DNA of 64,000 nucleotides, from assembly GCA_014549065.1 (NCBI GenBank), contig JACDOX010000082.1, positions 621,690 through 685,689 on the forward strand. The letters are read 5' to 3'. The notes beneath the pieces were generated by a model. That model searched no databases, had not been told where the DNA came from, and saw only the letters and a program-made list of their open reading frames with translations. Below are positions 38,608 through 50,266 of this stretch, piece after piece. Positions within the stretch are counted from its first letter, which is position 1; each line of letters begins with the position of its first letter. This DNA is from Cardinalis cardinalis (taxonomy: Eukaryota > Chordata > Aves > Passeriformes > Cardinalidae). The position numbers and the translations under genes are program-made.

Positions 38608-38690
38608 AAATAATAATAATACTACTTTACATTTATATAACCCTTTTCAGCAAGAGCTCTCCCAAAAGGCCTTTTTGACCTCCAATTTAT
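38608..38690. repeat. Possible ancient amniote repeat
   Basis: TAATAATAATACTACTTTAC followed by 'atttatataacccttttcagcaagagc' resembles a widespread old amniote repeat motif of the type 'tacatttatatagcgcctttcatc.gagg', often preceded by TAATAATAAT. I cannot name the family with certainty. It may equally be a conserved non-coding element. Confidence 0.3.
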
Positions 38691-38998
38691 CTATTGTGAC
38701 TCTCAGTGAATTAGAGACAAGCATAATTCTTTCTACTCCACTACCACATACAACGTGGCAATAGCTGTGAGACAAATTACATTTGTGATGCGAATCCAGT
38801 CATCTTAGCTAGGTGATGCTAAATAATCCATCCCAGCAGAGATCACCTGTAACATTATGAGTGTCTCAGTGGTTCAGACAGCTGTCAACTGTATAAAAAG
38901 CTCCTTGCTCAATAACTATTGCCCCCTTTCTTCCAAATCTGGCATCTCTAACCCTCAATTATCTACACAGACCTTAGCTTGACAATATTTACTCCAGA

Positions 38999-39017
38999 AA
39001 AAAAAAAAAAAAAAAAG
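38999..39017 (+). repeat. Poly-A run
   Basis: About eighteen consecutive A are followed by GAAG. No retrotransposed sequence is recognisable on its 5' side, so it is simple low complexity rather than a demonstrable retrogene tail. Confidence 0.9.
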
Positions 39018-40460
39018 AAGATATTTTTAAGTGCAAGAATGTACAATTCATTGTTTACCAAAACCAGAAGTTTCATGAATTCTAAAAAGTAGGTTCCTGG
39101 AACTATTCTAAATTTAAGGTGTTTGTGCCTCAATCCTAACAAAAAAATATGGAAACATTCAAATATACCACCATGACACTGTCACATTAAAAAGGTTGTG
39201 TAGGTCATATCAAAACAGGGCTTTGTTCTGCTTGTAGCCAGGATTTTTTTCCACTTCACCTTCCGAGAATATATTTTCAAAGGCATCAAGGCATCAAACA
39301 ATGCAGATAGGGATTTTTAGATTCATGTGCTGTGTCTATTGTAGCTTGAAGCTTAAATCCCATGAATAAAATTGCCTTGGATGAATCGTGAAGGCTGGCT
39401 TTAGCAATCTGCCAAAGTACAGCACCTATCTACATATCTTAAAAACTCACTGTGAGACATTTTCTCCCTGCTCATGCTGAGAGCAGAGGTACAGCTCCTA
39501 TTGCTTTCCAAAGGAACAGAATTTAGCCAATGGGGCACTTTTACTTCTGTGTAAAACTTCCTTTTTTGATTAATAGAGAGTACAATGTTTTTTTAAAATA
39601 ATTTTCAATTACTTAGGTNATTTTAAAATATCTTTGGGGCACAAAAGCTATGCCAAAGACAGCTCGTGACAAAGGTTACAATAACACATGGAATACATGG
39701 TAATGCAAGGAGAACACNCCAACTTGGAACTTGAAACTCTTAGCAAGATACAATAGATCCAAACATAAATTCCTGTTCTCACTTTGCAGTGGGAGCTCAA
39801 GTGTTTTACCTATTTTGGTGTGATTTTTTTATCATTTGGTTTTATTTTGAAATTTTAAAGATGCTTCTTATGAATCCATTTTAGCTCTATTTCAAGACAA
39901 TTCCCATAAAGCCATTATATTTCACCTTGTTCTTGCTGTAAGGCTAATGTGATCAGCAATTATCAAAAGTAAACAGGATGTTGATTTTATCATACATTGC
40001 ACATTTAATCAATAGTGCAAGAAAAAGTCTAATGAACCAGTGATTTTCTCTATATATTGTAACCTGTCTTTATACATTGTTCGGTCCTTTTTTATGTTTC
40101 TCACTTGCTAATACTCTTGTCCCCAACCAAAACCATTTCCCACTTCTGTTTTGTGTCTGCACGTCACCACTGGNAAACTCAGATATGCATTTGCTATACA
40201 AGGACAGCAGTTTTGAAATCTGTATTTGCAATTAGACTAGAGACAGGTAGAANTAAAAATCTTACAGTGTTCCAGCTCTAAGAGCAGATAAACCATAAAC
40301 TCACATTCAAGTTAAATGCATTCTATACAGAGTCTTTGCAATCTGGCACCTGATAACCTTTAGGTTTCAGTTTGATAAGTCAGTGACTGATCTTGTAACC
40401 TAAGTGTGAGCTAGTCATTTCTACCTTCCTTACCTGTGAAGTAATCACAGAGAAACGTGA

Positions 40461-41132
40461 TTGAGAGCAGCCCTTAGGAGAAGGACTTGGGGGTGCTGGT
40501 NGGTGAAAAGCTCAATATGACCCAGCAATGTGCACTCACAGCCCAGAAAGCCAAATGTGTCCTGGGCCTGCATCCAAAGCAGGGGACAGCAGGGCAAGGG
40601 AGGGCATTCTTACCCTCTGTTCTACTCTCAAGACCCCGCCTGGAGAAATGCATCCATCTCTGGGTCCCAACGTAAGGAAATCATGGACCTGTTGGAGCAG
40701 GTGTAGAGGAGAGCACAACGATGATCAGCAGGCTGGAGCAGCTCTCCTGTGAAGGTAGGCTGAGAGAGTTGGGGCTGTTTGGGTTGGAGAAGAGAAGACT
40801 CTGAGGAGACCTTAGAGCACCTTCCAGTACCTGAAGGGAACCTACAAGAGATCTGGAGTGGGACATTTTACAAGTGGGCATGAAATGACAGGGCAAGACA
40901 GAGTGGCTTTAAATTGAAAGAGAATAAATTTAGATTAGATATTAGAAAGAAATTCTTTACTTTGAGAGTGGTGAGACATTGTAACAAGCTACCCAGAGAA
41001 GCTCTGGATGCCCCATCCCTGGAAGTGTCTGAGTCTGGTCTAGTGGAAGGTGTCCCTGCCCATGGTAGGTGAACTGCAAACTAGATGATCTTTAATATCC
41101 TTTCCAACATAAACCATTCTATGATTCTATGA
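40461..41132 (+). mobile_element. CR1 LINE fragment with RT remnant, about 670 bp
   Basis: Of the copies here this keeps the best-preserved 3' end. It starts at 'gagagcagcccttaggagaaggacttgg', passes the ORF2 C-terminus, 'ttggagcaggtgtagaggag', 'gagagttggggctgtttggg', 'ttccagtacctgaagg', 'ttagattagatattag', 'ggtgtccctgcccatgg' and 'ctagatgatcttta', and ends with CCATTCTATGATTCTATGA. The doubled ATTCTATG tail is the CR1 hallmark. It shares subfamily wording with the copy at 8353. The 5' truncation and disrupted ORF show that it is dead. Confidence 0.96.
40484..40675 (+). pseudogene. CR1 ORF2 C-terminal remnant with frameshifts
   Basis: The frame reads LNMTQQCALTAQKAKCVLG, matching the LNMSQQCALAAQKANCVLG-like block of CR1 ORF2. 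It then loses register for about 20 codons (an extra base, later a lost base) and returns to RPRLEKCIHLW, the counterpart of RPHLEYCVQLW. It ends at an in-frame TAA in the segment that normally encodes the lysine-rich link. The two shifts and the stop show long neutral decay. It is not a host gene. Confidence 0.85.
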
Positions 41133-42963
41133 AAAATAAAGCACTTCCTAATAAAAAAGTGTTCAGACCTCTGTTTAAGCCAGAAGGAATTTTGATAGTT
41201 CTGATTTTATGGACTGTAGACTAAGGTAGCAGAATTATGTTGATTTTCTTACAGGGGATAGAAATAAAGAGAAATGAAAGCAGATGGATCTGCCCTAGCA
41301 GTGAACCACTGGATACAATACTTTGCTTCAGTGAGTATCCAAATGATTTTCAGGTAGTTTGGTGCTTAGGTAATTTATGTGCTTCCTTCTCTGCCTGCTA
41401 TTTAGAAGCTGTTTCTCAAGAAGGGATTGTTCTCCGAACTGTTCACCTTTGCATGCACTATTTCATTCTTAACTCTTCTAATATTCTTCTTAAGGTTAAC
41501 TTAGTGAAGTGAATTCAATATACTTTTTTGTTGCACTCAGAGACTCGGCATGNGGCTGGGGTCAAACCCAAAACCTGCAAAGGAGCTCCTAGGTGACGGC
41601 TTGCTTGATGACTGCATGGATCACACCACAGAGGCTGTCCCAGCCATGACATCTTTGCCTTCGCTAAGCAGAAGCAACAGTGCCCCTGAAAAGGCCTTTT
41701 GATTATAAACTATAATTTTGACCAAATATAAAGATACTTCTTTAGGCACCTCAAATACAAAAACTGGCTCATAGATAAAGCACATTTAATTTAATATTTT
41801 GGAATATAAAACAGAAGTCTGAAGCACAAATAACCATCTCAGACAAGCTGTATTTGAAGACTCTGTGTTAAAACATGCAGCTCGAATACCCTGTTTTCCT
41901 GACCCCACAAACAGATAGAAAAGCAGCCCTGGTTTCTACAAAGATTCTTACTTTTGTAGTCCTCACTGAGACATTTGAAAACCTGTCANTACATATAACA
42001 GTTCTCCCCTTCCCTTGGTGAGGATGTCTGGGATGGAGAAGCAATTGACAGTTACAAAATCTTTAGAGGAGGCAGCTGGAAAAACAAAGATTTTACATCC
42101 ACAAGAGGACTGTAGTACCCAGAAATCATAGTGTTGAACTAAATAACCAGGATCCCTATATAAAAATGTCTCAAACCATTCAGAAAAGTGCAAAATACAC
42201 GTGCTTCAGTGTCTACAACAATCCAAGGTTAAAAAAACAAACAAAACCAAACAAACTAAATAAACCCCACCCTCAAATAGTTAAATGAGCCAAATGTGTA
42301 TAAAAATTGAACCATTATAAGGAATTTCCGGGTATCACCAGCATATCTATCTGGGTTAAGCTACAAAAATACACAAACTTATATCTTTGGAGGTTCTCAA
42401 ATCTTTTAGGATCATCTGAATGGCTACATAAGAGCTGACACAAGTAGATTTACAAGAACAGCATAAATCTTGGCAAAACACTGCATAGTAGTTCAATTAT
42501 CCTGCTTCAGGGAAATCTAATTTAATTGCTGGAATGCAAACACTTCCGATAAGGTTTTATACGAGCATCATTTATTGTCAGTAAATGTATCTTCACCAGA
42601 TGTTCTTTCTACAACAGCTAAATAAACTTGATAGTCACCCACCACTTCAAATAGTAAACAATTNGTTGCTCCTATAATTTGTAAACCATCTAGCCAGAGG
42701 TCAGTAACTTATTTTATCAAGATAAAATAAAGATTATAGCTTCCTTAAAAAAAAACCCCATCACTATTNTTTATTATTGCAGAGCTCATTTTCTGTATGC
42801 ACAGTTTCTCCTAGCTCAGTACTTCATTAGTGTGTGGCCCANTTCCTAAAGACTACTCTGCTGGGCCATTTCCTGGAGGATGAAATGAAGTCCAGCATCT
42901 CATCCCATGGATATTTGAATGACCTTTTCCAAGATTTGACATTTAAGGATATTGGGAAATTGC
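41133..42963. other. Gene-free unique sequence
   Basis: No gene or repeat was recognised except an A/C-rich tract at 42230-42274. Open frames up to 91 codons have no family resemblance. Confidence 0.5.
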
Positions 42964-44016
42964 TGTAGGGGATNGACTCCAGCGGAACACCAAGCACTGA
43001 CCAAAGCCTCTCTGTCACTCCCCTCTGCAACTGGACAGGACAGAGAAGATGTAACAAAGGGTTCATGGGTTGAGATAAGGANTGNGAGAGATTACTCACC
43101 AAATACCATCAAAGGTGAAAAAGACTTTAATTAGAGATATTAATTGAATTTATTACTAACAAAATCAGAGCNAGATAATAAGAACCAAAACCAGACCTTA
43201 AAAACACCTTCCCTCCACCCTCCCTACTTCCCAGCTCAACCTCCTACCCCCAACAGCACAGGGAGACAGGGAATGGGGGTTATGGTCAGTTCATCACCTG
43301 TTTCTGCTGCTGCTCAGGGAGAGGAGTCCTTCCCCTCCTCCAGGGGGTCCCTCTCATAGANAACAGTCCTCCCCAAAATGCTGCTGCATGGGTCACTCTT
43401 CCATGGGGTGCAATCCTTCAGACACAGCCTGCTTCNGCTTGGGTCCCCCACAGGGCACAAGTCCTACCAGGAAACCTGCTCTGGTGTGGGTTCCTCTCTT
43501 CACAGGCCTGCAGGTCCCTGCCAGGACCCTGTTCCAGCCTGGATCTCCCACGAGCTCACAGCCTTCTCTCAGGCATCCACCTGCTCTGGCCTGGNTCTCC
43601 TTCCCGGGCTGCAGGTGGATCTCTGCATCCCTGTGGATCCCCATGGGCTGCAGGGCACAGCTGCCTCACCATGGACTGCACCAGGGGCTGCAGGGGAATC
43701 CCAGCTCCAGTGCCTGGAGCCCCTCCTGCCCCTCCTTCTGCACTGACCTTGGGGTCTGTTGTTCCTCTCACATATTCTCACTCTGCTCTTCCCTGGTCAC
43801 AAGTACTTCTGTGCAATAACTTTTTCTTCTTCCTCTCAAATCTGTTATCACAGAGGTGTTACCACCATTTCTAATTGGCCCAGCCCTGGCCAGGGGCACG
43901 TCTGTCTCAGAGCCATCAGGGGTTGGCTCTGCTGGACAGGGAGGAAGCTTCTGGCAGCTTCTCACAGGAGCCACCCCTGCAGCCCTCCTGCTACCAAAAC
44001 CAGGCCATACAAACTC
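42964..44016 (-). mobile_element. Solo LTR of an avian endogenous retrovirus
   Basis: The block differs sharply from its surroundings: it is GC-rich in its centre, rich in CTGCTC, CAGGTGGAT and CCTGGAG phrases, and I recognise the wording as an interspersed avian LTR. Read on the minus strand it opens near 'tatggcctggttttggtagc'. It then carries a GC-rich U3 with internal repeats, an AATAAA polyadenylation signal (plus-strand TTTATT at 43149-43154), and a U5-like end with 'ctcaacccatgaac'. No gag, pol or env sequence flanks it, so it is a solo LTR left by recombination. Ends are approximate and no clear target-site duplication was found. An ERVL-type origin is my best guess. Confidence 0.68.
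43428..43627 (-). repeat. Degenerate ~52-bp tandem repeat within the LTR
   Basis: On the plus strand CCTGCTC/CCTGTTC/CCTGCTT followed by a TGG and a CTCC-like block recurs at 43428, 43475, 43528 and 43580, with spacings of 47, 53 and 52 bp. The repeated unit lies in what would be U3, where repeated units often carry enhancer sites. It keeps frames open on both strands, which explains 122- and 143-codon open frames that are not genes. Confidence 0.65.
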
Positions 44017-47000
44017 AATGCACTCTAACATGTGAAGAATTCTATAAATGCAGCTGAACACAGTTTTTCATTGTTTTTGTTGTGCAAAGACAACCTTGAA
44101 GACAAACAATGTACAGCTCCTGCAAACTCTGCAGGTTTGAGAGATGAGGTGTAACTGGAACTCAAGCAGACTTCCCCCCTCGCCCATGGCTGATGCTAAG
44201 TGAGCCAGGTAGGACAGCCNTTCTTATGTACTAGCATGTTTTAATATTCTCTGTTTAAGCAAGTAAGTACTTAGAGGTTCTGACTTACAGCATGGTGACA
44301 TTTGGAATGTACAAGGCAAGGAATGCAATACAGTCCCAATACTGGAGTTATTTATACTCTATAATTGATTGACAAATTCTATCACAGGTAATTTGTATTT
44401 ATGAAATTGCATAATAGACCCAAGTGGTTTTTTTTAGATGTTAAGCCTATCTAGTGCAATCACACTGTAGTGAATGTATCTATTGTTAGCATTAGCACTG
44501 AGAATTTAAAACTNGAATAAATTTTTGGTACCTAGGGAAATTTACATATGCAAATTTAAGGAGCAAAAATCCCCAACCTATCANTATTGAAGTTTTCTTG
44601 TTTTCTATGCTCAAACCTCCCTAAAATAATTAATCTTTTCTAAGGGCACAGTTTAGCAGATGTGCTATTTTGGAAATAGACCTTGAAGCTTTGTGAGCCT
44701 GTAAAATTTGCAAATAGATGAGAACAAACCCTTAGTAAATGAGATAAGGTAATAAAGTATGTACTCTTTAACTAATTGTAGACATAACGCCTAAAGATCT
44801 TGTGAAATAACTTCTGTTATGCCAGGTATTAATATAAATTAGCTCAGCTGTGAGCATGGTCTCTTCTTAAAAGCTGAATAGATTTGCCATGACATTATTT
44901 TAAAAACCTTTCGAGATACTCTGTGGATAATGATGAATATTGAATGAATTTCCATAACATTAAACTACATNGAAACATTTGACTCCTAGTTAAATTCCCT
45001 GTTTTGTCCCCACCAAATTTCATTCATAACTCATGTATCTTCAGCTGAAATACCAGTGCACNCACCATAACCATCCTTTTCCTAAATAGTCACTGGCTTA
45101 TCAGAGGAGAGGACTGGACTCTGCAAGNGAAATTTTCCAAAATTTTAATTTCAAAAAATTTCCATATGTACAAAATTTCCAAAAATAAACCCAAGTGAAT
45201 CTGTGTGAATATGACACCTGTTCTTTGTCCAAGGATTCATAAAAGCCTATTACCTCAAAATAAGAATGTGCTGCTGGGAGCAGAAGCAAGGAAGTCTAGA
45301 ATTGGTAGATTTCCACATCTCCAATTCTGATGCACAGTGACAGCTGTTAGAAAGTTGATATCTTTCAGTATTTTCACAAAGCTATTCTGTTCACAGTTTA
45401 AGAAAAACCTGGGCTATCTTGCATAGCGCTGTGTAGAAGNACCTGACACTCTTGACTACAATACAGTCTTCTCATACATGAAAGAAAATTTCATTTGTCT
45501 CCCAGAGGGTTTTCTGATCACAGCCATCAACATCATTTGATATGACAGCAGACAAAAAAACTCTCTTCAGAACAAAATACTTTACCTATAGACAGCTGAA
45601 CCTGAGCTATGGATACCTGAGCTCACTTATGGTCTCTAGAGAATTGGAGAGTTGCATGCAGAGAGCCATGGTAAGCATGACAGTGCTGCCCAAATACAGG
45701 AGGATAAAGGGTGATTCCAGCCCTGTGCTTCTGTGTCTCACAATAATCTTACTCCAGTTCCTATTTCCATTTACAGAATGGATCTATGGAGCATCCAGAA
45801 ACTAAGGAGGTGTGGGAAAGCAGGTCACATACAGGGTTCAAGAATATGAATCCCACCTATGAGAAATCACACAAAGCAAGACTGGAACTGGAAATAATAA
45901 ATCTGCTTCTCAAAAAGGGTGCTGGCTGCAGTTGCCTGTAATTCTCCAAGCTGATGGAGAGATTTATGAGCTCCAGTGAGATTCACAACCTGCACAAGCT
46001 AACTTATCTCTGGCTGCAATTTAACCCAACTTTAATAGCTCCCAGGCCCTCAATAACAGTTTGATCTAAGCTGGAGCTTCTCAAGTGCTTTATTCTATCT
46101 CACGTTATAAAAGTTTTCTCCTTAAGGATATTTCCAGCACAAATCCTGCTTTTGTTTATCATGTCTGAACCTGTAGCAGCAGAAATAACAAATATGGATC
46201 AGAGAAGCTCTGGAAATACATCTCTCAAGTTGTTTGGAGTTTGTCATCACCAGAATAAAACTAAGACAGGTTGCTGGCAACAATTTCTCTTTCAGGAAAC
46301 TTACTACCTTANCTCGTGGTAACAGGAACAGTTAGATTAGCAGGGAGCATTAATCAATCCCCACTAGTACTACATATGCTATTTCCTAAAAGGCAAGACA
46401 TACCTTTTGGATAAGATTTTGCAAACACAGCTAGCAGAGAGTACAGTAAGAGACAGGTACAAAAAGGCATAAAGATTTTGTCTCACTGTGAAATGAGCTT
46501 TACCTCAGCTACTTTGACTGGATATCAGTCAACAAGAACATCCTTTCCCCAAATGTTTGGTTTTGTGGCTTTTATGATGGGCTTGAGGTAATTGCCTACT
46601 TTGTAGTTTTTATACCTTTTAAATCCTAATTATTTTTTACAGTGTCAATAGCCAAAATGCCCAGGGTTTAATACAAGTTGCCACAAAATCCCATGGAGGG
46701 GCCACAGTGAGCAATAATTTTGCAAACTTCTCCTCTACCAATCTTCTCAAGATAGGTCATTGGAATTTTACCTGACTGCCTAAGTCATTCAAAGGCTCTT
46801 TAGACCAGTCATTTACCAGAAGACATCCAAAATAAGTTACATAAATTTTCAGCTTGGTGCTAGACCTAACTGGAAAGGAAAATTTGTTTCCAATTTCTGA
46901 TTGCTAAAAACAGCTACAATTAAAAGATAAATAGTCAGAGAAGTAAGAGAGGGTTAGTTTTGGTTGATTGATTTNTTAGTTTGTTTTTTTTTAAACAGAA

Positions 47001-49392
47001 AGACAAAAATCCTAATAGCCTTCACAAATAATCCAGCAAAACTGAGAATGTCTATGCATAGAATGACACTTGAAAATAGTTTTCTTAGTGCATCTTTATA
47101 GGAGTGATTCAGAATACCAACTCATTTGAGATTCCTACATATTGTTTTCTTTCTTAACTGCTAAAATCAAAGTCTTTACAAATGATGGTTTCTTTAACAT
47201 TTGTAGATACAAACCTATTAAGANTAATCTTTAAACTTATATGTTAACTACATTGTCCTTTTGCCTTCTGGTGTTCAATTATGCTCTCAACCTATCAGGA
47301 AAATCTCTTACAGCACAGAACTTGTTCCAGCAAGTACTGGAAACAGTCTTTGACAAAATGACTTTTCACTGTTATTCCTGTCAATGCTAAACAAANAAAC
47401 ACTATCTGGAGTCAACAGGCTGACCTGTAAACCAGAGGATCTTGGCTTGTGGTGTACAAACTACTCAGTATCTGCAAAACAGCAGAAAGTATTTAAAGGG
47501 GCTGAGGAGAAGGGGGAGAGCACTTTAGAAGAAGAAATATTCCTACCCATTAAATGTAGGAAAGAATTTAAAAGAAGAAAAAATACAAGTACTGGATGAC
47601 TATTTAAAATTTAGTCTAATTTTTATCTGACTGAATGTAAATGTGCCAGGCCATGTACACCACAGTCTACAAAAAGAACAGTTAATTATTCAATCTTGCA
47701 TGAGTGCAAATGCAACCTTGACCTTCTGAGGTCTTTNTACAGGACTTATCTATTCAGGCAGCATAATCTTTATTATTGCTGAAGGGTTTAATATTTTCAC
47801 ATTGCTTTGATAACCAGTGGAGCGTAAAAACACAGGTATTCCATGAAGGTCTTTGTAGAATCACTTTCCAAACAGAATAACTCTAAGTTATCTTGGAAAG
47901 TTTTGGGTTTTTATTTAAGAAATCACCAAATCCTAAATATGCATTGGCCCACACACACACAAAAACCCAGCTAAGACTGGTGTTTGCTTTTAGCCTAGTT
48001 TGATCAAACTCAGTTCTGAGCATGTGTGCATTTTTATCTGCCTCTCTCATCCAACTAAGCAACTCCTAAGCCAATTTCAGCAACATTGAACAGAGAGTAA
48101 AGGTCTTTGAAGTAGGTCTCAATATTCTGGATGTCAAATTTTCCACAAAATTACTGGAAACAGGTAGCTAGGTAGAGATGAAAGGCCATCCCTTCCTGAA
48201 CTGAGTTACAGTGTGACCTCAATTCATACGAAGCCTCAGGGTATTTACAGAGGCTAGAGAATTGCTGAGTGTCCCAACATGAGAAAAGTTTCCATCTGCA
48301 GTCATATTTTTATTAAATGTGACACAAGAATGCTATCACAGGACTTCATACCACTGAGAACCAGACCTGAGGTCAGACTGCCACTGACCAAGAAAACACT
48401 TTTCCAGTTCTCCTCAGAAGTGTTAGACATCCACATGAATGATAAAATCTCCCCAAAGAGCCCTGTCTCTGCCACAGAAAATCCTTGTCTTATCACAGTA
48501 AACCCACTTTTTTGTCCCTGAATCCAAAGTTTGAGAACTTCAGTAGGATGTCACATCTCATACAGGGAGGCTGAAAACCATGTAGATACTGGTATTCATG
48601 TTCATGTTCATGCATTGCCCTTTCAGCTGCCTGGCTCTTGTTATGACTCTGTGGAAAAGAGCTATGATGAACTTAACAGCTTTTCTTATTTTTCTGATTT
48701 TTTATTTTAAAGACAGCTAAGGTAGACTTTAAGCTCAGCACAGCTGCTCAGAATCATACCCAGCTAACAGCAGCACCAGCTGCAGTACAGACTTACAACC
48801 CTCCTTCTGCCAGGAATGCCCTCCACACAAAGATAGGAAAACATGAATTTGACTTTTTGACTTTAAGAATATTGACTTTAAGAAACACAGGTAATTCAAA
48901 GTATTTAGGCTATTTCTTCTTGCAGAAACAGAAGACAAAAGTGCCTTGATCTTTTAAAAAGTGCAGGTTTTGAATTTTTTTTTCTGTACTTCCTAATCTT
49001 CCTGGCCAGTTAAGTAAAATGCAGCACAAAATAGAGCTTGTAAAAAGACAGGAGACATATGATGTTCTCAGGGAGGGGAGTTGCTTGCAGAGGATAGTGG
49101 ATGTTTGAAAAGAGAAAANGGTTTTAGTAACTATTGTTTTTTATTTATCTCTGATTATACTTGCACATTTTTTAGAACTTGCTCTTTATTCTCCTGTGCT
49201 GCAGTTCAGATGCTGACATGAGTAAGGACTCTATGCAGAGCTAAATCAGTCATTTGTTGTCTAGCATTCCTTGGGATATAAAAGTCCCCTTCCTTTTGTC
49301 AGAATATAAGAATTACTGCTTGAATGAACTATCTCAACAATGTTTCCAATCTTTTTTTTATCAGTAATTTTCAAGTCTCCTGGAATATATGT
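44017..49392. other. Gene-free unique sequence
   Basis: No gene was recognised. Minor features are an AAAATTTCC-rich stretch at 45128-45181, a T/G-rich tract at about 46952-46992, a short CA run near 47950, three TTCATG units near 48595-48614 and a repeated TTGACTTTAAGAA at 48857-48882. Open frames stay below 90 codons. Confidence 0.5.
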
Positions 49393-50266
49393 CTTGTTTA
49401 ATACCTTATCAATGATCTGGATGAGGAGATTGAGTGCACCCTCAGTCATTTTGCAGCCAACAACAAGTTGGGCAGGATTTTTGATCTGCTTGAGGGTAGG
49501 AAGTCTTCCCTAAGGGATCTGGACAGGATTTGGAGCAGAGGTATGAGGTTCACAAAGTCAAAGTGCCAGGTCCTCCACTTGGGTCACTTCACCCCCATGT
49601 AATTCTTCAGGCTTCAGAAAGAATGGAAAGCAGGCCAATGGAAAAGGACCTGGGAATGCTNGTTGACAGTTTCTGAACATGACCCAGCATGTGCCCAGGT
49701 GGGAAAGAAGGCCAATGGCATCCTGGCCTGTATCAGAAATAATGTGGCTAGCAAGACTAGGGAAAAGTGTGGTAGGCCACATCTTGTATCCTGTGTCCAG
49801 TTCTGGGCCCCTCTCTACAAGAAGGACATTGAGGTGCTGGAGCATTTCCTGAGAAGGGCAATGGAGCTGTNGAAGGGTCTGGAGAATGAGTCCTATCAGA
49901 AGCAGCTGAGGGAGCTGGGGATGTTCAGCCTGGAGGTTGAGGGGCAGCCCTTGTCACTGTCTACAAATCCTTGAAAGGAGGATGTAGCTAGGCTGGGGGT
50001 TGGTCTCTTTGCTCAGGTAGGAAGTAATAGGACAAGGGGAAAGACATGCCTCAAGGTGAGCCACAAGGTTTAGAATGGATACTGGAAAAAGTCAAGCATT
50101 CAAACAGGCTGTCCAGGAAAGTGGTTGAATCACCATCCCCAGAGATATTTCAAAGATGGGTAGTCATGGTGTTTTGGGGCATGGTTTAGTGATGAGCTTG
50201 GCAGTGCTGGCTTAACAGTTTGACTTTATGGTCTTAAGGGTCTTTTCAAACCAAAATGCTTTTATG
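49393..50266 (+). mobile_element. CR1 LINE fragment, about 875 bp, longest in the window
   Basis: It begins in ORF2 at 'caatgatctggatgagg', continues through 'gagtgcaccctcag', 'ggatctggacagg', 'gtgccaggtcctccacttgg' and the RT C-terminal block, and then the 3' UTR with 'caggctgtccaggaaagtgg', 'catggtttagtgatgagctt', 'ggcagtgctgg' and 'cttaagggtcttttc'. The final ATTCTATG tail is degraded to 'gcttttatg'. The 3' end wording matches the copy at 2396-2640. It is truncated and inactive. Confidence 0.94.
49663..49974 (+). pseudogene. CR1 ORF2 C-terminal remnant, still open over 103 codons
   Basis: Recognisable CR1 ORF2 blocks in order are KANGILACIRNNVASKTREK, PHLVSCVQFWAPLYKKDIEV, a KGLENESY segment and LRELGMFSLE. 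Compared with the usual arrangement about ten residues between VASKTRE and RPHL have been lost in frame. The frame runs past the normal register after the FSLE segment and ends at TGA. The catalytic part of the reverse transcriptase is missing, so no activity is expected. Confidence 0.88.

Larger units (their letters stand above)
37217..40460. other. Gene-free unique sequence
   Basis: No gene was recognised. It contains a short TCTA microsatellite, a possible ancient repeat at 38608 and an A-run near 39000, each listed separately. Open frames do not exceed about 82 codons. Confidence 0.5.

Noticed and set aside
43378..43819. 122- and 143-codon plus-strand frames
   Set aside because: They run antisense through the GC-rich U3 of the LTR and owe their length to its internal repeats. 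The products resemble no protein.
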